DNA of 64,000 nucleotides from positions 124,001 to 188,000 of the forward strand of contig VIRR01000479.1 of NCBI GenBank assembly GCA_008638375.1, in the 5' to 3' direction. A program made the position numbers and the translations under genes. The stretch's first letter is position 1, and the number at the start of each line of letters is the position of its first letter. This document shows, one piece after another, positions 54,656 to 64,000 of this stretch. The notes under the pieces were generated by a model, which saw nothing but the letters and a program-made list of their open reading frames with translations, made no database searches and was not told the DNA's origin. The stretch is from Nyssa sinensis. Its lineage: Eukaryota > Streptophyta > Magnoliopsida > Cornales > Nyssaceae.

Positions 54656-54829
54656 GGTACTTATGTATCAGCCATTACTGCTGTTACACCAAAGAAGGAG
54701 GACATAAAGTTACGCTACCTCTGCATCCTACTGGCGGCGCCAACCACTATAAGATTATCAATTTTTTGTTTGATTAAGATATGCAATCGCAAAACTAGTC
54801 AAGATCAGCAACCTGATCAGGTAAATTAA

Positions 54830-56192
54830 AGCGGGATCAAAGATGCCGGCGAGGCGAAGTTAACTCAGGAAATTTGATTCAGACTGGAATTGTGCTAAGG
54901 CCTTCTCTTTCAAGGGTTGAGATGTATCTTGAATCTATATGCTTGAGAGGCAGTTTCTTCTTGGACGAAAGTAGAGAGGTCTTTTTCCAACTGGGATATC
55001 AGTATCAATTTGGATTCTCGTGTTCTATCTTTGTTAATTTGGAAATAATTTTTCAATAAATCATTGGCAAAGTCATGCTGAGATGGTGCTATTATATTGC
55101 TAAGCTACCATTCAGATCAGTCACTCACTATTTTTTTTCAACAAAACTCACGTGGTTTGGAATTCTTTTACCAGATAAAAAGTAGTTACAGAGTACCTTT
55201 TTATTCAATTTATCATAGTCACTTCAATTTTAATTTATGTAAGAGTTGCTTTTTAATAAAATATTTATAAAAAAAATTATTTTTTTTAAAAAAAACGTTG
55301 AAATGTTTTATATAATACCAAGACTTTTTAACTTTTTGTCTTTCAATAAAGTCGGGTATTGGAAAAGACAAAAGAAAAAAACAGTTAGGAGGCATGAATT
55401 TGCATTTTTAATGATTAAAATCGTCACTCCAGGTCTTTAGTTTTAACAAAATTAACTACTAAAAGCTTCTCTTGAAGTAATGATTTTAACTCTAAATTAA
55501 GAGGCATGACTTTGAATCTATAAATTTCTCACGCACAGATTACAATGAAACAAAGTAATAATATTATTTGATTAAATCTCAACGACTTTGGAGCAAAGAA
55601 AAAAAATATAGCTTCTGATGTAAAAAATTGAAAGGAAAAGAAAAGATAAGACATAGACTTGTCTAGAAAAATCTGCAAAGAAATTTTTATTGAACCAAAA
55701 CTTTTCTCTACCTCAGGCCATTTGTTTTTTTGGACTAACGGCTCATGTATTTTTAAGTGTAGTTCTATTGTAACTATATTGTTGAATTTAAATCAAACTA
55801 AAAATTGATGAGAAAAAAAAACACCGTTATTGTGTTTGAGGAGGAATGATAACATTATTCATGTCCTGCAAAATGTGAACTAAATAAAACACATATTATA
55901 TTATGGAAGGAGAAGTATGAGACAGAATGATAATTTTTACAATTGCATGTGTCTAATAAATAAGTTTTCTTCTATCTTATCTGGTTATTTTAAAATTAAA
56001 TTTGTGGAAGGAGGAGTATGAGAAAGAGCCCATTAACATTCCCAAAATGAAAACAGTAGCTAGTTCTACATATCAAGGTATAGAAGTAGCAAAGCAGGTG
56101 ATGAAAATTTTCAAGATAAAAAGCATCAAGAGGGCAACAACAGCCAGCCCTTTTCAGCAAAAAGGTATGCACTCTCACTCTCTCTTTCTCTT

Positions 56193-56195
<3 letters not shown>
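54830..56195. other. Downstream flank of PGG copy 2
   Basis: AT-rich, no supported gene. A segment at about 55058-55110 (AAATCATTGGCAAAGTCATG, GGTGCTATTATATTGC) resembles ones at about 42598-42640 and, in part, 31795-31830 and 43390-43410. A dispersed repeat seems to be scattered around the PGG genes. Confidence 0.5.
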
Positions 56196-56233
<38 letters not shown>

Positions 56234-56256
56234 ATATATATATATATATATATATA
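56196..56256. repeat. Compound (CT)n(TA)n microsatellite
   Basis: CT run followed by TA run, directly before the presumed copia LTR start. Confidence 0.95.
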
Positions 56257-56544
56257 TGTTAAGTGTTTGTCATGAATTCATTTGGATTGACCCCTTTTTT
56301 TTGTTATGTTGTAATCGACTTATATAAGTATATTATCTTTTAGGGTTTTGACAGAGGAAAAGAGAGACGTCATTGGAGAAAAAGGTGTTTCAAGTTTTGG
56401 GAGTTTTTTGGCTCTTGTAATCTCTTTGAAAAAAGTGATTTGGTAGGCATCTTGCCGAACTACGTAAATCGTGTGTCTTCTCTATGCGTTTGTTTATTTT
56501 TGCTTGTTTGAGATCGATTTATTATTTGTTTAGTCACTTTCGCA
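56257..56544 (+). repeat. Probable copia 5' LTR
   Basis: TGTTAAGTGTTTGTC...TTTCGCA, placed by the primer site eight bases downstream. No second copy in the window, so both borders are tentative, the left one especially. Confidence 0.45.
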
Positions 56545-56551
56545 TAATAAT

Positions 56552-56564
56552 TGGTATCAAAGCC
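56552..56564 (+). promoter_or_regulatory. copia primer binding site
   Basis: TGGTATCAAAGCC, a near match to the tRNA-iMet complement TGGTATCAGAGC. Confidence 0.7.
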
Positions 56565-56625
56565 AAAATTTTTTACCTTCATATTGGATTTTTTTATTGT
56601 TGGTATATGAGTGTGGATTTGGTTG

Positions 56626-57500
56626 ATGGAGGACTCGGTTTCTGGCACTCCATCTTCGACAACTTCGTCTTCAGAAACTTCATCTTCAAAAAATTCATCG
56701 GTGGTAAGAACTATGGTTTCAAATGCAAAATTCGAAGTTGAAAATTTTGATAGAACTAATAATTTCAACATGTGACAATGCAAAGTTTTGGATGTTCTTA
56801 TTCAACAAGAACTAGATATCACATTGGAGGATAAACCTAATGATATGGAAGAGAAGGATTAGGTGAAGATCAATCGTCAGGCTTGTGGCACCATTAGGCT
56901 TTGCCTTGCAAAAGATTATAAGTACTTTGTTATGAGGGAAACTTCGGATAAGAAGTTGTGGGAGAAACTAGAAAATAAGTTTATGACCAAGAGAGTTGAA
57001 AATAAACTTTATCTGAAGAAAATACTATTCCGTTTCTAGTATAAGCAAGGTATTTCGATGTCCGAGCATTTGAATAGTTTTAATATAATCCTGACTGATT
57101 TGCAAAATCTTGATGTTGAAATTCTAAATGAAGCTAAGGTATTATTGTTGTTAAATTCTCTACCTGATAGTTATGATCATTTAACTACTACCTTGTTGTA
57201 TAGGAAAGATACAATTAAATTTAACGATGTATCTAATGCTTTGATGAATAATGAGTATCGAAAAAGGGATCTATAGGTCCATAGGGACTCGACATTAGAG
57301 GCTTTGATAGTAAGAAGTAGGACAGAGGACAAAAACTATTGTGGATGGGTAAGTCTTGAGGAGTATCGTCTAATAGAAGGATTCTTGAAAAGGATGAGAG
57401 TGCTTTCTATCGTGAAAAAGGGCATTGGAAAAATGATTATCCAAAGTTGAAGAACAAGATCAATAATGGACTAAATGCTAATGTAGCAGAGGTTGAAGAT
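56626..57500 (+). pseudogene. copia gag remnant
   Basis: Starts at an ATG followed by a Ser/Thr-rich lead (MEDSVSGTPSSTTSSS), then KFEVENFDRTNNF and the copia gag core (KLWEKLENKFMTKR, MSEHLNSFNIILTDL, LLNSLPDSYDHLTTTLL). Several in-frame stops. The zinc knuckle has decayed (KGHWKNDYPKLK, with expected Cys replaced). Confidence 0.78.
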
Positions 57501-58770
57501 GGTGATACAAATTTTGATTTGATTGTTTCATCATTGGCTGGTCATTCTGATGAGTGGATTTTGGATTTGGAATGTTTCTATCATATGTTTTCTCGTAGGG
57601 ATTTGTTTTCTAGCTTATAGGAGTTAGATAGAGGAGTTGTTTCAATGAGTAATGATAATACCTGTAAAAAAAGAGGGATAGGAAACATCTAATTAAAGAT
57701 GCATGATGGAACAATTAGAACTCTAACAAATGTTTGTTATGTACCGGACTTGAAGAAGAACCTCGTCTCACTAGCAATGTTAGACTCAAACGGCTATAAA
57801 GTTACTATAGAATATGGAGTCCTAAGAGTGGTACTTGGTGCACTTGTTATGATGAAGGTTACTCGAAAGGGTAATTTGTATTTTCTAGATGGGCAAATAG
57901 TCAGAGAGAGAGTAACGGTTTCCGACAGTTCAGAGAATAATGCTTCTGATACTTCAAGGTTATGGTATATGCGCTTAGGGCATACTAGGGAGAAGGCATT
58001 GTAGGTTGGGGCTAATAAAGCATGGTTTGTTAATGGATGCCAAGATTGGGAAATTGGGATTTTGTGAGCATTGTATCTTGGGCAAGCAGACTAGAGTGAA
58101 GTTTGGCATAATGGTTCATCGTACTCAAAGGACCTTTGATTATATTCACCTGATGTGTGGGGACCTAGCAGAGTTGCATCTTGGGAAGGTAAGCATTGGT
58201 TTGTGACTTTTGTTGATAATTTCTCAATGAGAGTTTGGGTGTACACCATGCAACATAAAGATGAAGTCCTAGAAGTGTTTCTTAATTGGAATAAAATGAT
58301 TGAAGCTCAAACAGTTAAAAAGAACAAGAGGCTTAGATTAGATAATGGTGGTGAGTACGAGTCAGATCCATTCAAACAAGCATCTCATCATGACGGAATA
58401 GTTAGACACTTCATAGTTAGAGACACGTTGCAAAAAAATGGGGTGGCAGAACGTATGAATCGTACTTTTTTTGAAAAGGTGCAATGTATGTTGCTGAATG
58501 CAAAATTGGGCAAGGCGTTTTAGGCTAAGGCAGTGACATATGCATGCCCTCTCATCAACGTGTTGCTCATAGGTGCAAATGATGAAAAAACACCAATAGA
58601 GGTATGGTTTGGAAAACTTGCTATAGATTATGATATTTTGCATGTATTTGGTTGTTCTACATATTTTCATGTGAGGAAAACTAAAATAGACCTTAGAACG
58701 AAGAAAGCAATATTCTTGGGCTTTAGTATAGGTCTTGAGGGATATAGACTGTGGTGTTCCAAATAAAAAA
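57501..58770 (+). pseudogene. copia protease and integrase remnant
   Basis: Protease region near 57550 (DEWILDLECFYHM, where Asp-Ser-Gly is expected, so the active site is lost). Next are LTNVCYVPDLKKNLVSLAML and the pre-integrase LWYMRLGHTREKAL. The integrase core has FVTFVDNFSMRVWVY, RLDNGGEY and KNGVAERMNRT, and then VFGCSTYFHV. Frame shifts and stops throughout. Confidence 0.8.
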
Positions 58771-59850
58771 AAGTTGTTCTAAGTAGGGATGTTCCTTTTG
58801 ATGAGTTTATAATGTTAAATTAGAATGAGCAAAAGAATGCTCAAGATGAGAGTATTTCACAGCATGTGGAGTTAAAGGCTCTATTAGTTGTAGCGAAGAC
58901 TGTTCAGATAGTCGATAGTTATGTTGTTAATCTAAATGATGAGGGCTCGAGTTCATATGTGGAGGAAACACAAGAGATCCAACAGCAACCAGAGTCTATT
59001 GTGGCTAGTAGATCGAAAAAAGAGATTCACAAACCTGCTAGGTTTGCTAATATGGTGGCATATGCACTTTCAATTTTTTATGATGATATTCCTCTAACTT
59101 TTAAAGAATCCATGAAATATAAATCGAATGATGCAATGGGTGATGAAATGCAATCACTTCATAAGAATCAGACTTGGGAGTTGGTACAACTTTCAAAGGG
59201 AAAGAAAACAATTGGTTGCTAGTGGATATACACAAAAAATGAAGGTTCTCTAGGGAAAAATAGTGTGAGATTCAAGGTTAGATTGGTAGCTAAAGGGTAT
59301 GCACAGAAAGAAGGGATAGACTACAATGAGGTATTTTTTTCAATTATTAAATATTCTTTTATTCAGATTTTTTTAGCTTTGGTTGCATAGTTTGATCTCA
59401 ATTTGGCAAAACTCAATGTCAAAACTACATTTTTGCATGGTGATTTAAAAGAGAAAATTTACATGACTCGACCAGATGGATTTAACGTTGGTAGAAAAGA
59501 TGACTGGGTTTGCAAATTGAAAAAATCGTTGTATGGTTTGAAACAGTTTCCAAGACAATGGTACAAGTGATTTGATCGGTTTATGATAGTACAGAAGTAT
59601 ACAAGAAGCCATTTTGATCATTGTGTGTATTTTTTTAAGCTTTCATTTATATATTTGCTTTGACATGCTCATTGCATCTAAAAGAAAAGTGGAGATAGAC
59701 AGGTTGGAAACACAGTTGAGAAACATGTTCAAAATGAAAAATCTTGGTAAAGCTAAGAAGATACTTGGTATGCATGGAAATTGAAAGAGATAGAGTGAGC
59801 ACAATTTTTCTGTTACAAAAACAATATCTAAAGAAGCCTTTGAAAAGCAA
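58771..59850 (+). pseudogene. copia reverse transcriptase remnant
   Basis: [51 protein letters not shown] and [12 protein letters not shown] are typical copia RT motifs in order. The catalytic YVDD box is not intact, and the sequence becomes unreadable after KMKNLGKAKKILGMH near 59775. Confidence 0.8.
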
Positions 59851-61195
59851 TCAACTGATTTATTAATAGGTCGATTGTATTGAAAAATGAGCTCAGGCTA
59901 TTTTATGAAAAAAGGTCACTCAGTCTACTGGTTCTTGGAACTAGTCGACTGGTTTAATCAGTGCAAAAATAAGCCTTAAAAATCAGTCGACTGGTTCCAT
60001 GAACTAGTCAATTGGTTTGGATAATGTATATCTTCTCGCTTATTTTACACAGTACTTTTATCAAAACTTTTTGATCTTTCAAAACTATGAAAATTGTTTT
60101 GTTTTGAAAAATCAGTTAAGATTAATTCTTAGTTGATCATTTTAAATAGTAAGGGCTTACAACCAATGATCAATCTAATTTTAAATCACTCAAAACTCAA
60201 AATAAGAAAAATAAAAAGTCTTCACTTGACTTGTCTTAATTCCTTAGGCTTGAAAGTATCCATTTTCTTTATTCAACATGAGATCATTTTACTTAATTTG
60301 ATTCTTGCGTCGAAGCATGTGCTTGAGTGGAATCCTTGGGCTTGATAGACTTTGTCATTTCTTGGTCAACAATCTTTTTTGAATTAGATGACCTATTTGC
60401 ATTGTTACTTGAACAAAACATTAGTCCACATAGACAATGCCTTATTGTCATCAAAATTATTGAGATGCCCTTAGTTGAAAACCTTCAGGGGTAACAATAT
60501 CCCTTTTTTTTATGATGACAAAACAATGTCCTTTGTTAAAATGCAAATGGTAAATTGAGGAAACAATTGATAGAAAATTATGATATTTCGTATTATGCTT
60601 CCCCTGTCAACTTGTAAGCTTGAATTCATACCAAAAATGAATAGATTTAAACAATTTGGCATTTTTTTTTTTATTTCTCCGCCTATCAATATGTAATCAT
60701 AATATTAGGGTTATGGAGTTATATCAAGTTTTCATGTTTTCTTTGTGCATTTGAATATTATGATTAGGCACATAAATTGGCACATAATACATAAGAGAGA
60801 TATAATAAAATATGTTTTCTATTCATGTATTGATCTTTTATAATAATGAGCATGAATACAAGTATTTCAAAAAGAATACAAGAAGAAAATTATAATAAGG
60901 ATTTTGAAACAAAAAAAAATCCTATAATCTTTCTATTCTACTTTTTCCTCTCTTTCTTATTCTTCTCCCACTTTTCCTATTCTTCTCCTCCTTTGTCATC
61001 TTTAAAAAGAAATAACCTAAGGTTATTGGGGAGGTAGAGGCCTATACCAGGTGCTTAGGATCTGATGGTGAGTGTCCTTGACCGCGAGCACTTCAAGCTT
61101 AGTCTCACTGTGTTTCTTTTCATTGTGCTTGTACAAAGAGTGGGCACAAAGCTTGAGAATGTGGATGTCGTTCTCTATGGCCTCTATCGTTTTGG
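59851..61195. other. Unassigned AT-rich DNA with repeated GTCGACTGG motif
   Basis: Short repeated motif (ACTAGTCGACTGGTTT, CAGTCGACTGGTTCC, ACTAGTCAATTGGTTT) at 59950-60020. A related CAGTTGACTG occurs at 62407. I see no gene. Probably inside an old repeat. Confidence 0.45.
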
Positions 61196-62271
61196 TTATT
61201 TTAGATAGAGTTTTGGAGAGATTAGATTCAACGGTCCGAATTTGAGCTCAGAGACCGTAGTCCATCTCTTGAAGGAGGGTGATGAAAGAGGAGGAATTTG
61301 GGGTCGGAGGCGGAGTGGTCTAGGTGGTAGGGAGAGTAAAAGAGTGAGACTCTTGAGTTTGCTTTGATGGGAGAGTAGACACGGGTTTTGGGACCCATCC
61401 ATGGTTGGTGGACTTGTGCCCCATGGATTTAAGAGTCCCTTTGGAGTAAATGTCAGTGTGGATAGGGGTGTAAAAGTCAGTTTCACCACCAAGGTTGAGT
61501 TGGTGATGTTTAAAGAGAATAGTGAGGTGGTTTCCATATGGGAGGATGCCTTGTTTCTTTTTTAGGCAATACTTCATATGGTGAAGAATAATGTGAGGGA
61601 AGTCGATCTTTTGGTGGTTTAAGATACATTAAATGATGAACATGTCCATATATGAGACAAAGTCTTGTCCACCAGCATATGGGAAGATGTTGTAGGTTAT
61701 GATATGGTGGATAAGGTAGGATTCGAAGGTGAGTTAGGAAGCTTTTTGTTTGAAGACCTCGGTTATGATGGAGTCACCGCATAATTACTGTACGGCCATG
61801 AAGGGATTGAACCCGTTACACACTACCCCAAGTATTGGTAATGAACTCTTGGAAAGCCCATTGAGGAATATTGAAGATTAAAGATTGGGTTTCAAGTTTG
61901 AGTGAGATTGGGTGGTCGAGAACCCATGATGATGCATTGAGACCCGTTGGCATCTCAAAGTGGGTGTAGAAGAGTTGAATGAGGCGTGTGTATTGAATGT
62001 TGGAGGATGAGAGAAATTGGGTCCAACTTTTGTAATTGAAGTGAAAACCTATTAAGATGGATTGGGATTAGAAAAATATTATGGTAATGGTTTTCCCATA
62101 CTCAATATGATGATGTTTGATATTGTCATGGAATATTTGAACACTGGTGGGGTTGAAAAAGACTTGATAGTCATGGCATGATTTGGTTCGGTGTTCAACG
62201 TCTGAATCTTCTCTAGGACGCTTGCCTAAGGATTTGGATGATGGTTTTTTTTTTTTTGTTTTTAGAGCCAT
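61196..62271 (-). pseudogene. Minus-strand coding-like remnant, retroelement-associated
   Basis: Begins at an ATG at 62271 (MALKTKKKKPSSKSLGKRPRED), a basic lead like that of many plant retroelement-borne extra genes. It continues through frames such as FYTHFEMPTGLNASSW and NIPQWAFQEFI, broken by stops. It resembles plant putative-transposon proteins of the kind found as extra reading frames in LTR elements, but I cannot name the family firmly. Two short polyproline-like stretches occur near 61300. Confidence 0.45.
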
Positions 62272-62419
62272 GGATGAGAAATTGAGAGGTTTGGAAAGAA
62301 ATTGGAAGTTTTCGAGCGTTAGAGAGAGAAAGAAGTTAAAGAGTTATAGTGAGCGCGAGTTTGAAATGTTTGAAAATGGCTCAATTTTTATAGATTCTAC
62401 CAAATCAGTTGACTGATTT

Positions 62420-63389
62420 TGTGACATCCCTAAAACTGGAAAAAAAAAAAATGAAAATGAATAAACTTTCATGTATGGAAGTAAGGATGCAAAATCAAGG
62501 TTACAAATCTTGGTCGAGGTCATTAGAGGTCAAGATAGGGGTTAAGATAAGGGGGCAATAGTAGAAAATCCTGCTTACAAAATCAAAAGAAAATCTCCAC
62601 AATAAATATATGATATCACTAGGCTTGGGCAATAAGAAAATCTCTATATGGGCAGTTATATATATAGCAACGTAATGTGCATAGATGGGCACCATCTGAC
62701 ATAAAAAAAAAAAAGGATGAAAGATAGGGAAAAGGAAAGAAAAATGAGCAAGGTAAAATTTTTCCAACTCAAGTATGCCTTATACAAACACTGTAAATTA
62801 ACACACATGCATGTAGGCACTAAAACCTATCACGAATTTAGGTTTTTAAAAGGAATGAGTAAATTGAATATAGGAACTTGAGGCACCTAGCCCATCAAAA
62901 CACAAAGCCATAGGAACAACAACAAAGTAAAATGATGAAATAATGAGCTAGAAAAGCTCAGTTGTAGGGCACCTATGGCGCTACATTCTACACATTGTAG
63001 GGAGTTTTGCCATGTTTTAAAATCCAAAACATGTTCCTTGATGCACATACTAATGACTAGAAATGTTTTAGACAAAAATGGGAGAAAAAGATAGAAGAAA
63101 AATGAGTCAGAACTGTGGTTGGAGCCACTATTCATGGTTGCATTCAAGCATGAAATATTAGAGAAGAAGACCTCCCTATTTGAGTAAATCTCAAGTTTGG
63201 AAATTTGATTAAGGGGTCAGATTTCATTGGGCTTAAGTATGGACTAAAACCTAGTCAGTTGGGCCACCAATTAGAAGATAGAGTTGGGCTAATTCGGCCC
63301 AACCACATAAGAAGTTGGAAATAAAAAAAATGTGCCAAAGATACTGGGGCTTGGAATTAAAACAGGAACCTAAGAGTTTAAATGTATAA

Positions 63390-63427
<38 letters not shown>

Positions 63428-64000
63428 CCAAGTATATATATATATATTCATTTTTATACTTCTATTAGTAAGTTTATGTATGTATACGTACATATGTTAT
63501 TTCTGTCCTGCCCGCAATGTTTCAGCCACATATATACTTGTGTATATATATATATATATGTATACTTTATGTACTTTCTTTTATTTATTTAATAATCAGG
63601 TAGTTTCTTAATTTTCGATGTATAATTTTTCCTTTTTAGGTTGTTGGTGTTTTTAGTCATTTAGTCCCATTAACCTAAGTTAGGTTAGTCTTACCCGTTA
63701 TTAGGTTAGACTATCTAATCTTGGTTCATAATTTACACATTTGGCCTTAAAAGGTTTTTCATTTAAGTTCCCTTCTTGGGTCGGGGTTATAGTACTATGT
63801 TTAGTCGAAGCGGTTGAGTAGTACTTTGCCTAGGAAAGGTCGAGTTGGGAGCGTCAATTGGGCGGAGTTTTGGCTTGTTGCTTGATTCGAGACCTTCACT
63901 TCAGTAAAGCTTCGGTCTTGGAAATGAAGAAAGCTAGAGTACTTCTGAGTGAGAGAAAACTCTAGAGTTGTATCAGTAGCATAAGGCTATTCAATGTGTC
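62420..64000. other. Possible start of a long LTR, open at window end
   Basis: TGTGACATCCCTAAAAC at 62420 resembles the start of long plant chromovirus LTRs (compare TGTCACGCCCCGA at 36476). No partner end is in the window. The stretch has CA/TA microsatellites at 63391-63427 and no supported gene. Confidence 0.35.
63391..63427. repeat. (CA)n(TA)n microsatellite
   Basis: CA run followed directly by TA run. Confidence 0.95.

Larger units (their letters stand above)
43718..54829 (+). pseudogene. PGG-domain membrane protein gene, copy 2, interrupted by Tat-C
   Basis: Host coding sequence is 43718-44175 plus 54661-54829 (54656-54660 is the duplicated GGTAC), about 208 residues in all. I chose the ATG at 43718 because it matches the start of copy 1 (GCAACAATGG). 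The frame is open further upstream through the 216-bp duplication, so a longer N-terminus beginning at 43535 is possible. Features: acidic N-terminus, membrane segment YLLVAATLIAAVTFQAG, PGG motif NPPGGVWQE at about residue 60, KTFLVCNTLALGTAIHLILLL, then VLVATLSMMGT, where Tat-C enters. The rest (YVSAITAVTPKKED, then LCILLAAP) follows the element and ends with TAA at 54827. No other lesion seen. It is the closest relative of copy 1 at 35157, so the two probably arose by local duplication. Confidence 0.88.
56257..59850 (+). mobile_element. Ty1/copia element remnant, 3'-truncated
   Basis: A likely 5' LTR and tRNA-iMet-type primer site are followed by gag, protease, integrase and RT pieces in copia order (integrase before RT). 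Many stops and frame changes. The sequence fades after the RT, with no RNase H that I can follow and no matching 3' LTR, so the element is truncated near 59850. Confidence 0.8.

Noticed and set aside
44171..54660. Tat-C as an intron of the PGG gene
   Set aside because: It has LTRs, a primer site and an exact 5-bp target duplication. The junctions are not splice sites.
56002..56262. 86-codon frame before the copia remnant
   Set aside because: Second half is CT and TA microsatellite translation. The first half is short and unsupported.
1..64000. tRNA or rRNA genes
   Set aside because: I looked for tRNA-like cloverleaf and rRNA-like conserved blocks and found none beyond the primer-site complements.

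Overview
This is nuclear DNA of a flowering plant, probably a eudicot. It is AT-rich and full of microsatellites, and about two thirds of it is LTR retrotransposon. I see intron-bearing plant genes and no bacterial or organellar gene set. The species cannot be told from the sequence. Three plant genes are visible. One is a BODYGUARD-type alpha/beta hydrolase (9457-17705) and two are small PGG-domain membrane proteins (35157-35788 and 43718-54829). All three look broken: the hydrolase by a small DNA transposon and a CRM-type retrotransposon, the second PGG gene by a 10.5-kb retrotransposon, and the first PGG gene by a one-base frameshift.

Layout. 1-7137: the 5' part of an old minus-strand Ty3/gypsy element of the Tat lineage (called Tat-A here); its other end lies outside the window. 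7138-9456: gene-free sequence. 9457-17705: the hydrolase gene, carrying a 452-bp inverted-repeat element (9792-10243) and the CRM element (11751-17540). 18221-29887: Tat-B, complete, with two 628-bp LTRs about 1.6% apart and 5-bp target duplications. 29888-35156: AT-rich DNA with two Mutator-like inverted-repeat elements. 35157-35788: first PGG copy. 36476-39537: a 3.06-kb solo LTR. 39538-43271: gene-free AT-rich DNA. 43272-43703: a perfect 216-bp tandem duplication beside the second PGG gene. 44176-54655: Tat-C, complete, with two 600-bp LTRs about 3.3% apart, inserted in the second PGG gene. 56257-59850: a decayed Ty1/copia remnant. 59851-64000: unassigned repeat-like DNA with a minus-strand coding remnant and a possible LTR edge.

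The three Tat elements share one plan: LTR, primer binding site, gag-protease, RT-RNase H-integrase, an array of short hairpin-forming tandem repeats, a spacer, a gene on the opposite strand, a polypurine tract and an LTR. In Tat-B and Tat-C, gag-protease and pol lie in one reading frame. A single UAG separates them, followed by CAA UUA, the context known to drive stop-codon readthrough in tobamoviruses. The opposite-strand gene in both has three inferred exons with introns at matching places. Introns on that strand would not be removed from the sense genomic RNA and so can survive retrotransposition. The most notable signals are the readthrough arrangement, a second in-frame UAG before integrase in Tat-A and Tat-B, the covarying hairpin arrays, a covarying hairpin near the LTR end, and the intron-bearing antisense gene.

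Limits. Domain and lineage names come from motif recognition by eye. LTR differences were counted by hand. Exon boundaries were inferred from GT/AG sites plus agreement between copies.
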